Part shown: positions 1 to 39,452 of the stretch, piece by piece
Numbering within the stretch: position 1 is the stretch's first letter
How the letters are laid out: the number at the start of each line of letters is the position of its first letter
Source of the DNA: Cristatella mucedo
Lineage: Eukaryota; Bryozoa; Phylactolaemata; Cristatellidae
Direction of reading: 5' to 3'
Assembly: GCA_009760855.2 (NCBI GenBank)
Contig: WPIO01000006.1
Location: 7,555,001 to 7,619,000, forward strand
Length of the DNA: 64,000 nucleotides
Notes under the pieces: model-generated
The model's input: only the letters and a program-made list of their open reading frames with translations
Database searches by the model: none
Told to the model about the DNA's origin: nothing
Program-made: the position numbers and the translations under genes

Positions 1-1025
1 ATAATCGTGAATAAGTGATAGGATGGGGATAATTGTGCACGTGTTTGTTTCGCAGCTACTCCCTAGCGGACCTCCCACTGTCCAGATAAATGTAAAAATT
101 ACAAAGTCTCAGTTCTACCTTAAGAGCCGTGACGTTATTTCGGCATGGACAGGTCGCTGTCGAGGCTGAGCAGGCAGCAAGCAAGAGGTCAGCTCAGGCT
201 ATAAGCAGTAAAAATCGCCTTACTGGCGACACATGGGACGGGATGCCGTGAAGGCTTGGCTTTCTAAATGGCAGACTGCTCTGCCTGTCTCTGCTCGTGG
301 TGCTGCACCAGTGCTGTCATCGTCACCAAAAGGCAGTGAAGTAGGCATCATGCGTGTGGACGTGCATTGCGTGCATGCGTGCGTCTAATAACGTATCAGT
401 AAGTACATTTGGATCGTGATCCATGATCAAACCGGTAAGTTACATTTCGTTTGACGGTTGAGTATCTGGGTTTTTTGTTTAGTTGGTGACTTGCTCTTCT
501 GATCTTCATGAGTTTAAGTACCGAGTATGACTCAACGTCTTCTGTCTTTCTTTTAAGCACTATGATATCCCGTTTGAGCTTTGTAAGCACTACGTAGATC
601 ACTATGCTGCTTGAATAAATATTTTGTGTTGTTTTAAAACTGTTACTCCTCCGGACTTGTTCAGCGAATGCTGACCAATTAGCCAAACTGTGCAAGTGTC
701 CGGAAAAAGTAGAAGTTCACAAAGTGAATCATTTCTACATAAGCAGCAGATTCTAAAATGCTGCAATGGTAAGAAAGATTGCCTGGGTACCAGAATTACG
801 ATAAGGAGGATGGAGAAGGTATGGCATTGATGAGCAGATAGATGTTTGCTTTTACCTACATGGATGGTTTGCATATAAATACACGCTGGGCCTTAAGTAT
901 TTTAGCTGGCCAGCAATTTGGCCATCGAACGAATGGCTCGGGATTTTCGTGTTAAAATTCGCCGAAAGCAATAGCAAAAAAGCTGCGAACTTGGCAATGT
1001 ACTTTTTAGTAAACGCTAGCAAGTA
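1..1025. other. No gene recognised
   Basis: Short open frames only, none with a recognisable motif or paired splice signals. Nothing repetitive that I can name before the TA at 1024-1025. Confidence 0.5.
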
Positions 1026-1656
1026 CAGTCGTCTCTCGTTTATCGCGGTTAACCGGTTCCAGACTCTGCCGCGATAGGTGAATTTCTGCGAAGTACGATT
1101 TTTATTTATAAATCCAATATTTTTGCAACTAGAGCATGGAAAACCTGTTCACGACCCTCTAATTCGGTTTTAACATTATTAAAGCCCTCTGGACATGAAA
1201 TAACACGCTTTTAGTCACCATTACTCCCGTATTACCCAATAAATTAGACAAAGTAAAGGATAATAAGACGTATTAGACCTTACAAATATCATATTATTAT
1301 TAGTGTACATTTAATTACACACACACAGTTTTTACACACAACTACTAGCTTATGAAAATAGTGGAATTTGTTCGATGATGATGAAGATGTGTGCTGCACG
1401 GCAATGAAGAGCAAGGTTACTGCTCTCAATGAAGCTGCACCTGACGTTAAAGGATTTGTGGGGGTGCTCGAATAAAAAGACCAACAGCCCGTATGTAAGT
1501 AATTTTAATTTTGTGATGCAGGGGTTTGTAATTGACTCAGACAACTCGAGCACGCGCTATATCATTTTCACCATCTCGATCGACTTTTTAATGAAGATAT
1601 TTGAAAAAACCGCGATATAGTGAAGCCGCAAAAGTCGAAGTGGCGTGGGGCGACTG
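1026..1656. mobile_element. Tigger/pogo-like nonautonomous DNA transposon, TA target duplication
   Basis: The left end reads cagtcgtctctcgtttatcg and the right end is its imperfect inverted complement (aaccgcgatatagtgaagcc ... gcgactg). TA lies on both sides (1024-1025 and 1657-1658), the target duplication of Tc1/mariner/pogo elements. At 631 bp it is too short for a full transposase, and no DDE protein is visible. Left-end text closely resembles Tigger-type ends known from vertebrate genomes, from memory. Confidence 0.75.
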
Positions 1657-1889
1657 TATATGCATGGCATCATTACTTTTCCTCATTAAATAATGTGGGT
1701 TTTCCTCGGTTGTTGATAACCTTCTGCCCGCGCCTGGACATCGAGGCTGTCAGCATCGATGCTAGTATGCATAAACACACAGACAACAATATTCAATGGC
1801 CCAATAAATGCTGTGAGGAAGAGGTGGATTATTAGCTTCTCTTTAAGTGTTAAGTCTGCTGCTGCCATGCATAACTAACATCATAAATG

Positions 1890-3475
1890 TGTCATTAGCC
1901 TCGGGTCATAGTCAGACCACTGTTCAAGAAAGCAACACTAGATCAAGAGAACCTGTGCAACTTCCTTCCAGTCCAACTTCTTCTACCGTTCTTATCTAAG
2001 ACACTGGAACGAGTCGTGGCAGACCAGCTGAACTCATATAATAAAACTTCAAACCTTGCTATAAAGCTCCAGTCTGGTTTTAGAGCTCAGCGGAGTCTGC
2101 ATTGCAGATCGAGCAAAACAAGCAGAGAGGCTGTGCCGAAGTCGGCATTCCTAAGTAGGTCATTATACACCAGAAGCAATGCAGACTCTGCTCCACAGAG
2201 TCTGCAGTCGAGTCTCTAGAGTCGAGTCTAGAGTCTCTCTGCTTGTTTTTCTCGATCTTTCGGCAGCTTTTGATACTATCGATCACCACGTCCTTCTTGA
2301 GTGCCTCTTGCCTCGCCTGGGTATCACTGGCACTGCATTGCAATGGTTAATGTAGGAGACTCCAGAGTATTGATGTGAACAGACAAAGATCGTCCGAGGA
2401 ACCACTTAAGTACAGGGTACCTCAGGGCTGTGTGCTCGGTCTGCTCCTTTTCACTGTTTACACTCTCCCTCTTGCCGATGTGATCGCCAAGCACAATCTA
2501 GGCTTTCGCTTCTATGCAGATGACACTCACTTGTACCTTTGCTTTGATCCCTACCAGCCTCTGAGCATGTTGAATTCTCTCAACTCCCTTGCTGCATGTA
2601 TTGATGTCATCCACACATGGATGACAGCAAACTTTCTTAAATTGAATGATGATAAAGCCAGCTTACTCGTTATGGGCAATCCAAGTGTGATTCAGAAAAT
2701 GGAAAGGCTAACACTCAAAATCCGCTCAGCCAGCATATTTCCTGTTGAATCTGCACGAAATCTGAGTGTTATGTTCCGAAGTTACCTTTTATTTGACGAC
2801 CACATCAGCTCCACAGTCAAATCTGCCTATTTTCAGCTGCATAACATAGCTAATTTTCGGGCTTGTTTAGACAGGGATACCACATCCAAGTTGGTCCATG
2901 TGTTTGTGACATCATGTCTTGACTTTTATAACTTACTGCTTGCTGGTCTATCGGCCTGTGCTATCAGGCACTTACAGTTGGTGCAAAACTCTGCAGCTTG
3001 GCTTGTCTGTCGTGACCATTATACTTGCGACATAATAATAACAATAATAAATAAATAATGCAAACCTCAAATCGTTTGGAGACCGTGCCTTCAGCTCATA
3101 TACTGCTAAAGCCTGGAACTCACTCCCGATTTGCATCACGACATCTTCTGACTTGACTAAATTTAAAAAGAAACTAAAAACGCATATTTTTATAGCAGCA
3201 TTTTAATAGTTTCTCTGTGGTTCGTCCTTTATGTGCTCACGTGCATACATGCTTACATACATACTTGCTGACACTGTGCATGCTACCACTAACCATACTT
3301 GCATGCTGACCCTGTGCATGTTACCCCCTAACTATGTTGTTCTTGTTGTTTATTGAGCATGCTACCACTAAACCAATCGATCGTGCTTCGTTTGCTGCAA
3401 ATGTAAAATGCCTAGAAAGAGATTGAGCTCGCTGACGATGCTATATCAAATGATGTTTATTATTGTTATTATATT
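1890..3475 (+). mobile_element. CR1/L2-superfamily LINE, degenerate, with RT core
   Basis: Reverse transcriptase blocks follow in order with frame breaks: LPFLSKTLERVVADQL, IKLQSGFRAQRS, the SAAFDTIDHHVLLE block near 2260-2310, YRVPQGCVLGLLLF and FYADDTHLYLCFDP (catalytic YADD) near 2510. The C-terminal ARNLSVMF, TVKSAYFQLHNIA and QNSAAWLVCR segments follow. The 3' tail near 3408-3475 has the rcgcc-type hairpin remnant and a TTATT run. The longest intact piece is 2375-3058. Not functional. Confidence 0.9.
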
Positions 3476-3630
3476 TAAAAAGAAGCTAAAAACCCGCCTG
3501 TTCTTTGCAGCATTTGCTAGATCTTTGTGATTTTCCTTTGTATGCTTGTACTTGCTGACACTGAGCATGCTAACCATATTATGCGTGTTGACATTATGCA
3601 TGTTACCCACTGACATTTGGCAAAGCCAGG
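3476..3630 (+). mobile_element. LINE 3' end fragment (second copy, CR1/L2)
   Basis: Repeats the LINE 3' ORF end (FKKKLKTRLFFAA-like) and the following CTGACAC...CATGCTAACC spacer, directly after the tail of the preceding copy. Confidence 0.6.
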
Positions 3631-4102
3631 ATTTTTATCTAGGGGGAGGGGCAAGATCTGCAAAAATTGTATGTAAGGGGCAAGACCTGCAAGATTCTTA
3701 TGTAGGCAGGCCAAGGCTCACAATTTAAAAAAAACCTATAGCACAAAGTCCTTGTTTTTATTTAGCTCTAATTCAGCTGTCGCTCATCGAGAGTGGAATT
3801 AAAACATGATTTCATCATTTGTGCCAGGGCCTCAGCAGCCCAGCACAGCGCGTAGGAATCGGGGGGGGGGTGTGTGTGTTTGACCCAGGTCGGGCCCCAC
3901 TGTAAGTGGGGAAGAATGCTCCCTCCCTGCCCCCTGGCTCCAGTGCTGCCACTAATCGGATCGTATGCTCGTGATTCTCCTACAGCATATGTAAAGTGTC
4001 AAGCTGCCGCTGCTGCTTCTTTGGTGCCATTGTGGTCCGTGCAGGCAGTCCTCTCTTTTCGTTGTCTCGAGTTACTTCTGATGTTGCTGTTTTTTATTGC
4101 AG
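3631..4102. other. Spacer before HELB exon
   Basis: Contains a G run (about 3859-3869) followed by gtgtgtgtg. No splice-supported coding exon is recognised, although an open frame runs into 4103 from an ATG at 3996. Confidence 0.4.
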
Positions 4103-23415
<19,313 letters not shown>

Positions 23416-23945
23416 GCGAACACAGCAGCCGTCATCGCACTCTGCTCTGCTCGGCAGTGGCCGACCGTCCTACCGTGACGGAGCAGACCGGCAGTCGCTC
23501 GCCGTCGCCACGGGCGATGCGACGACCGCCAACGATCTAAATGCATCCGACCGGCCGCAGCCGTACCGCTTGAACATTCCACTGCTGCCTGGCGACAGGC
23601 CCGCTGCCGTCGATGCCCACGCTGCTGGTGAGCGGCACGCGCTCGACTGCGGGCGCCGAGACGAGGCCGACCGTCGGCGGCGGCGCACGCCACCTGGCCC
23701 CTCGCTGCTTGCCTTGGCGTCTGCCTCCCCTTTAAGCTCCAGCGACAACCTAGGCCGTGACGGCCCCGAACAGCCCGGCGCCTTAGACGGGCGTTCCTGT
23801 GCCGGGCGCCATTCGGCTAGCCGTTCGGGAGTGCGCTGACGCCGTGGCACCACTGCATCGGATGCGGCAGTCGTGAACGCCGAGCGGCTTCGAGCTCAAT
23901 AAGCTTGTGCGCTGTCGAGCAGGCAGGAGCGAGCAGCTGCCGGTG

Positions 23946-23976
<31 letters not shown>

Positions 23977-26865
23977 CCGGTGTCCGCTGCTGCGGTGGCG
24001 TCGAAGCTCTGCTGAACCTGCAGGCGGCTTCGGACCGACAGAGCCATTGCCTCGTCGCCATTGCACGGAGCACTGGCAAAGGCGCGCTCGAGCCGTACAG
24101 TGCTGCGGACAGCGCTCGGACGGCGCTTGCATGCTTGCTCTGGCCGCGATTGCTCTGTGTCTGACTGCTGTGCCGTCGGCTCTAGTCGAAGCTCTAGCCT
24201 CTGTCGTCGGACTATGCTGCTGCTGCTGCTGTGCAAAGACGTCACGTGCAGGTGAAATAATCCAGCCCACGTGAGCATCCCTCCCCGGTAAGCTGGCAAT
24301 CCCTACCGGTGCAAGGCAGCACTCACTGAACGCTAGAGAATTGAATGCTTAGCAGAGAGAGAGAGACAGAGAGAGGGGGGAGAAAATGAAAGAGAGGGGA
24401 GGAAGAGAAAGTGGGATAGAGTGAGAGAGGGGAGAGAGTTGTCGAGGTATGACCCTCACGAATGCTGCATTTTTCAGTGGTTCGCTCTTATTCGGGGGGG
24501 GGGGCAGTTGGGGCGTCCTTGCATCGTGGATCGCAGAGTGGTGTCGTCGGGCATGGCAGATAGGTCAGGGTCAAGGCCAAGGGTGTTTTGCTGTAACCCC
24601 TGATGTGCTCCTCCCCCTCGTGTAGCCCCGGCCTGCTTGGCTATGGGCAAACTGCTGGCTAGCTACAGGTCGTGAGGATACTCCAGACCCCCCCCCCCTG
24701 CAGCACCATACGGTTGCCTGCCTTAGTGTTGTCATGTACCCGAACGTCCTTCGCACAGCAATGCTTGCCAGAATGTTTGCGATTCCTTTAACCCGAAGTG
24801 CACCGTGGAACTCGGGTGCTTCTCTTTTGGGGGGGGGCTTGGACCGGCTACACTAGAGGCATCGGTGGCACGACGGCTGTAGATACTAGCTGACTTAGCT
24901 TAGCAGTGTCCCCCTTTTTGTACAGTGACAGAATAGCCTTGAAGGCTAGCGACTGCAGCGAAAGTACAGGATCACCCGAGGCATTCGCTGCTTAGTCCGA
25001 CGAATGCACGTGCACTGAGAAGTGACGTCGACAACAGGTCGTACTAAGGTCGTAAGCCTTTTCAGAAAAGCTAATGCAAAGTCGGTCAAATCTTGGCACG
25101 GGTTGGGGGCGACTGTGCACAGTCGTCGTGGTGTCGTGCAGCGCCGTTCTACCTTCGCTTGCTTCTGCTAAGGGACGATCTTCCTACATCTGTCGTTGTC
25201 CTGGGGGAGGGGAGGGGCACGACCACCCAAAGGCAGTGCAAAATGTCGGCTCTCGCAGGTGTCCTGCCAGCAGAACTGCTCGACTGAAGAGGCGATGAAT
25301 GAATGACCTGTCGCTCAAGGACATTCAAGATCGTGAGATCTAAACCGTGCAGAACTTCTCTTGTACTGGAATGGGCACCGGCCTGGCATCATGTCCACGT
25401 GAGAGAATTCCAGGTATGCAACTGCTGCTCTAGCACTGGCCACAAGCCTTCACTTGTAGCAACTGTGCAGCAGTGGCTGGCATGACATCGAGCATATCGT
25501 GGAGAATTCCCGCATGACATCGAGCATATCGCAGAGAATTCCCCAAACCGGAAGCAAATGTATCCCTACTACATAGAAAATACTAGCTGATTTAGCGCAG
25601 CCTCTTTTTGTGCAGCGGCAGGAGAGCCTTTTTAAGGCTAGCAGCAGCACCGCTTGCAGTGGCAATAAAGGATCGCCTTGGCAGGATTCGAACCCATGAC
25701 CTCGGGACCGAGTTCGAGAAGAGCAACCGCCTTGCTTAGTGTGCCATCGCTGTTCAACATCTTCATTTGTGACTAGGCAAGGCCGCGAGTTGTACTAAAT
25801 GGCTGCTAGCGTGTGACTCGACGCGAACTCAGCGGGTTTTGGCCGGAAGACTCCTCGGGGGGGGGGAGGGAACACTCGAGGAAGTGACTGGCAGTGGCAA
25901 TACGACGAAGGACCAAAGCAAAGTGCTTGAGATGCAGCCAAAACAGCGACTGCATCGCTATGCCAACAGTTGTGCAAGGGCAGCGCTTGTGCGACGGCTC
26001 GGCGTGCTTGCCCTGTAATTTCAAAGGCACCGTGGTCACCCACCACTGGATGGCTCGTCTGCTGCCACGGCCTCTCAACATAGGCAGGAGCTACAGCAGG
26101 ACCGACAAGAGAGCCAGCAGCAGATGCTGAGCGGCCAGCGCCGGAAGTGAGCAGTGCCAGAAGCCCGACACTCGGAATGCTGGCAAAAAGGTTTTAATAA
26201 GTGCAATGCAATGCTCGGTCGGATACAAATATCGAAAGCGCATAGCAAGCACACTTTGGTCTAGTGTTAGTTTCATAGCTGCCACGGGCAGACAAACGCC
26301 TCAACCACACCGCCTTGACGTCGTTCGAAGAGGTGCCGTCCATGCGGTTATGTAACCACATCTCAAACCTGGCCGTGCTCCAGCACCAGGATTGGAACGG
26401 ACTTGCTCTTAAAAAGAAAAAGCTTATATTTCGATGTACCGTGCGCGTGTGGCAGCCGTGGACGAGCTGCAGCAAGTGAGCAAACAGGCGCAGCAACAGC
26501 GTGCATAGTATCGCACTCACGCCTAGTACACAGTGCAGTGGGGGAGAGGAGAGTCCCTATAAATTTAGCATCAGTGCAAACTGCATAATTTACGCCGATT
26601 AAAAAAGTTCGCACGATTGGCAAGGGTACGTTAATTTCCCAGGCTAAGGTTCGTTTGGCCAACACGAGACCGGCCGCGTCGCGCGGCCAGACAGAGTGCG
26701 CTGGAGCAGCACGGTACGAGCACGTTTATCTATCCGAGCTATTTCCTAAGCATGACGACAGAGTACCACGATGTGGTAGCACGTGTGTCTTCACAGCTAG
26801 TGTTAACGGCAGCTGCAGCAGCAGACGATGCTTCTTCAGCCTACGCACTTCTCGGGCGTTCCATT
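23416..26865. other. Convergent spacer between HELB and HGD stops
   Basis: GC-rich, low-complexity DNA to about 24.3 kb with (GCT)n at 23949-23976, a purine tract at 24350-24440 (gagaga-rich), several G/C runs, and a 33-bp tandem duplication at 25480-25545 (gcatgacatcgagcatatcg). SINE-A fragments lie at 24885-24985 and 25583-25752. Minus-strand open frames at 26194-26520 look protein-like in part (RFEMWLHNRMDGTSSNDVKA) but I cannot assign them. Confidence 0.5.
25583..25752 (-). mobile_element. SINE-A copy
   Basis: The reverse complement shows ggtcatgggttcgaatcctg (box B), the ggtg...gccttaaaaagg region and a tail ending in agctagtatt-like sequence. A partial copy sits at 24885-24985. Confidence 0.75.
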
Positions 26866-35208
<8,343 letters not shown>

Positions 35209-37185
35209 CTATAATGAGAGCGTGCCTGCATCGCTCGCACAGCTCGGAGCTAGGAGCAGCCGCAGGCCACGAGCCAGGCAAGCAAACGTGAGGGCAGAAC
35301 AGCAGCACAGAAGTCAGCTCCTAAGCTAATGGCAAGCCGTGCCAATAACGTGCTAATCATTTGAAAACTTCATAGTAGCTGCACTGCATAGGCACGTATG
35401 CATGCATGACGTTAACCCATTCTGGAATTCTCAGCCAAGATATGTATGCACTGTCCATGGTATGCGACAGCAGGCAAACATCCCAAAAAAGTAACATCAA
35501 GCAGCTGCAAGGAGAACCTCTACAGTGCACGCTATTTCAAAGCTAACTGACAGATACATAGTGCTTGCAGCAAACTGCAAAGTCTAATGCTAGTCAAAAG
35601 CATGCCAAATATAACAAGTGTGCACAATTCCTCCTCACACAAAGCTACATTCCCAAGGTCCAACTTCCCATCTATGCAAGTGCACCTGCCACACAAATCT
35701 GTGTGGCTGCTTCCAAAGTGATCTTTCAGATGTTAGTGAGTGTCCGATACTAAATCTCGTATACTAAAGAGCACCGTGCCTTCAGTTTGTATCCGCCCAA
35801 AGCAGGCAACTCACTCCCGACGGGTGTCACGGTATACCCATACCTTGACGATATTTAAAAAGAAACAAAATCAACGTGCTCCTCAGAGCTCTTTGCGCCC
35901 ATCGGTGTGAAACGTCTTTCTATGCTTTTCGATGTGCCTCACACTGTGCATATCGATCGCCACGTGGAATGGCTTTTTAGATGAGCCATTCCTTCCCTGG
36001 GGTTTTTACTGCAGATAAGGCGGTTTGCCATGTTTATGCTTTAGGATGACGGTTTATAGTTTACGGTTTAGGATTTAGCGGCTATGCGTGTAAGCGACGA
36101 ATTACATTTAATGCACCTTTAGGGTTTCATGTCATTGCAGATAAGGGTGTATAGCTAAGGATTATTGAGGGGTAACTTTATGGATTCGCAGTAGGCATAG
36201 ATTGCCTAGCCCCCCCCCCCCCTGGACTTTGGTGCTTTTATGGTGGGCAAAAGGGGGGAGCGACGAATAGCCAAACCTATTTAAGGAGGTGCAAGTTTTC
36301 CTCTCCAGTAGTGGGCGTTGAATCGCCGTTTGTTTTGGAAGAGGATCGGGTATGGAGGAGTTCAGGAGGACTGGTGTCAGCAGAAGCATTGTCGCGAGCG
36401 CAGATGAGCTCGAGCAGTCAGGGGTCAAGGCCTGGAGGACCCACGTCAGCGGTTGCCAGAATCAAGTCAGCCAGCAGCGACTACTCTGGGTGGAGTCCCC
36501 TCTCCCGCACATGTACAGTGCTTAGAAATTTATCTCTCTTTGAGAAATCAGATAAAGGCCTCATTTTTGTTTTTATCATTACTACTATTGGCACCACTGC
36601 CATAATGTTTTGCCACTGCATTGCACGGGCCACTCGCATTAGCTAACGATTAATGCCTACACAGCAAGGTATAGGCTTGCCAGTCCCCTTTCGTTCAGGC
36701 GATTTTTGGCACGCTGTACCCCAGCAAGGTATCGTGATGGAGTGCGCTGAGTCCTGCAGCAATTGACGGCGACGGAGGATTAGACGACGATCAGATCAGA
36801 CGAAATGAGTTAGCTATGAAACCCACAGCAGATGATGGCTGCAAGCATGACCCCACTGGTTAGGATTGGGCGACTCGGACCATCGTTAGTGAAGTGCCCC
36901 GGCGAGTCGATCGGCGCCCGAAAAGGCAGCGTGCTTCACCGAATGGCTAGTATTCGGTAACAGCCAGCTGTAACATAAAAGGCATCAAGCAGCGCTAGCT
37001 CTCGGAGGCAACCAAGATAGTTCACATATGAGCTTATACTCGACTACACGCCGCCAGCTGCTTAAAGTGGCGCTGTGCGGCTGTCCAGTGTGTTCTCCCT
37101 TAGCCCAGGGGCCAAGGCGATTAAGCAACCAGCTACATAGAAGCAGCCGAGACTATTAGCTAAGAATACCGTGCTCGCTCTTTAT
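35209..37185. other. Presumed HGD upstream intron, mostly unassigned
   Basis: A LINE 3' ORF trace lies at 35755-35860 (gagcaccgtgccttcagttt ... caactcactcccgacggg). A C13-like run lies near 36211. HGD 5' exons should lie here or further on; none recognised. Confidence 0.45.
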
Positions 37186-37189
37186 AGCC

Positions 37190-37325
37190 CACGGAGTAAC
37201 CATGCGTGTGCCGTTCACGATAACGGGTTCGTGGATTGCGAGTCCTGAAGCAGTCATTCCTTTATTGCCTGGTGCAGGCGGTGGTGATAGCCACAGATGC
37301 TCCTCTGCTGCCTGCTATATAAATC
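37190..37325 (+). mobile_element. SINE-A-like copy
   Basis: gtaaccatgcgtgtgccgtt, a degenerate box B (gattgcgagtcctgaagcag), then gcaggcggtggtgatagcca and a short ctgctatataaat. Confidence 0.5.
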
Positions 37326-38399
37326 GGTTTCAAGAAAACATCGGTTTCGAGGTTTCCTGCAACAGCAATAACCTATCAATGTCTGCGTTGAAGTATACGG
37401 TAACGGATAGCTGCCATTTTCTCTTATACACGCGAACAACTTTGTTCGAGAAAATAACGTGATCGAGGCCCAAATAATATGTATAGCCCGTCTCAAATCG
37501 TATCAAATATCGTATAATATATAATAATAATCGTATCAAATAGTATGGTCTCAAATCATCAATAAACAAAAATTGCAACCCCTTGGTCAGTTAAGTTTCT
37601 CAGTTAATTATGCTAACCCATGTTCACAGAGCACGTTGAGAACTAGAAGTCGTTACTATGCACTTTACACTCGATAGGCTAGGCTTTAGCCACGTGCTTG
37701 CCCCCTCACGAGCCACGTAAGGGGATTCGAGTCCTGCAGTAGGGTGTTCCTTAGTGCCTAAGCCAGGCAGAGTGGGATCAGGGAGGGAAGAGTGAGGACG
37801 AGGTGGGCTTGAGAGGAGACAGCTGCTAAGCTCTGCTGTAAAAAACAGCTATATGACCTAAGGACCTTTGGATCAGGCTGGACCAGCACTAAGTGCTCCT
37901 AGTGCTGGTCAGTGGCCTAGTGCTGGCAGGGACCAAGCATGATCACTAGCGGCTGTCCGAGATTTTCTTCGGGATATGGAAGCCTGAAAATCGTCCGTGC
38001 AGCCGTCAAAGGGGAGGACAACTAAAATTACGAGCATTTGCGAATGGTGCGTCGATGCTGCAGGGGGGGACTTTGACAAACGGTAAACCAAGTCATGGTT
38101 TCCTCGTCTAGTCTATTTTGCCACCAATAATGCAAGAAGCTCCACCACATAAGCTCATGCCACCAACTCTTCCAGCCCTCATGATAGCCTTATAAGAAAA
38201 AAATGTGTACGTTTTGTCTCTGCCCATCAACAAATCCTTCTTGAGCTCTAAACAAAATCCTTCTCCGAAACGTTGGCCAATAATCTGCACCAGCACAGGA
38301 AAGGTGATTTTGACAGACCTTTACAGGCTAATCGCATTTTAAAACAATGGCCCTTGATTACAAGAAGCCCATGTTTACTCCCAATTGAGAAGGTCCCTC
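37326..38399. other. Unassigned
   Basis: AT-rich to GC-neutral DNA. A minus-strand frame at 38108-38296 ends GGMSLCGGASCIIGGKID but has no supporting splice sites; not called. Confidence 0.4.
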
Positions 38400-38575
38400 T
38401 CCATCAGTTAGTAACATATTATTATTCTCCTTCGTTGTTTTTTTTCAAGCATGATTTTTACTTACCATTCAATTGCATTCACTTTACACAGCAAATGTAA
38501 AGCGCCTAGAGAGAGAATTAAGTTCTCTGAGGGTGCTTTATCACTTGAATTATTTATTATTCTTATTATTACTTA
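38400..38575 (+). mobile_element. CR1/L2 LINE tail
   Basis: tcaagcatgatttttactta, aatgtaaagcgcctagagag, ttctctgagggtgctttatc and a TTATT run. A further remnant lies at 38765-38822. Confidence 0.82.
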
Positions 38576-39054
38576 CTCTGAAGAGCAAGCCCAGAGGCCC
38601 GCACCATCAAAAGCGATTACCCACCCTAACGTGGCGTATAAGTGTGCTCACGAACAATGTACCCAGCCAGCATGAATTGGTCCATTTACGTCTTATGAAT
38701 GCTAATAAGTGGCATGCTTATACTAAGCAACTGACCGGTTCTTTCCAGTCAAAGCCCATGTAATCCAGTGGCCAGAAAGAGATTGTAGTTCTCTTAGGAT
38801 GCTGTAAACATCTTCTTATTGATCATTGATATCAATACTGTCAATGCATAGCCAATACTGCTCTCCAGATCGCATTAAACAAGATTTCCCACCGGGGAAG
38901 ATAGGGGGAAAATCTGAATACTACATTAATACGGCGCGGCGTGCATTTTGTCATCAGATGAATGCTCGCCTCGAGCCCTGCACTCGCCCACAGAAGCTGC
39001 ACGAGGAGCGATTATTCGTGAGCCGACGAGGTCTCAGCAAGTTGTTGCATTGTC

Positions 39055-39188
39055 TAAGTGCTGCGGTTCTACAACAAACCATTCGAATCGTGCTTCCTTT
39101 GCTTATTTGCAATTGGTAAAGCGCCTAGGAAAAGCAGATTGAGTTGTCTGAGGGCGCTTTATCTAATGTATCGATTATTATTATTAGT
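39055..39188 (+). mobile_element. CR1/L2 LINE tail
   Basis: accattcgaatcgtgcttcc, ttggtaaagcgcctaggaaa, tgtctgagggcgctttatct and attattatta. Confidence 0.82.
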
Positions 39189-39309
39189 TAATTATTCTCA
39201 TATCTATATTTATTGTACACAGCAGCAGCGCACGGTTCGCACGACTTAGTGGGTCACATATGCATTGGTCGCCTTTTCTCAGACCATGGCAACCTCTCGA
39301 TACAATTGC

Positions 39310-39452
39310 ACAACTCTCTCTCTCTCTCTCCTATCTCTCATCACACACACACTCACACTCACAGCACATCACACATTTTCACACACACACACACACACAC
39401 ACAACCACACACACACCACACACAACACACAACACGTCACACACAACATATG
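39310..39452 (+). repeat. (TC)n and (CA)n simple-sequence block
   Basis: ctctctctctctctcc followed by repeated cacacac with act interruptions. Confidence 0.95.

Noticed and set aside
26194-26520. Minus-strand frame with RFEMWLHNRMDGTSSNDVKA downstream of HGD
   Set aside because: Looks protein-like but no family, start or partner exon could be named; left inside the spacer description.
36880-36975. Minus-strand SWLLPNTSHSVKHAAF after an acceptor-like tgttacag, considered as the missing HGD SWLYRI exon
   Set aside because: Only the first residues match; the following HGD block and phase do not fit.
38108-38296. Minus-strand frame ending GGMSLCGGASCIIGGKID, vaguely like a thiolase C-terminus
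   Set aside because: Only a loose resemblance, no catalytic motif, no splice partners.
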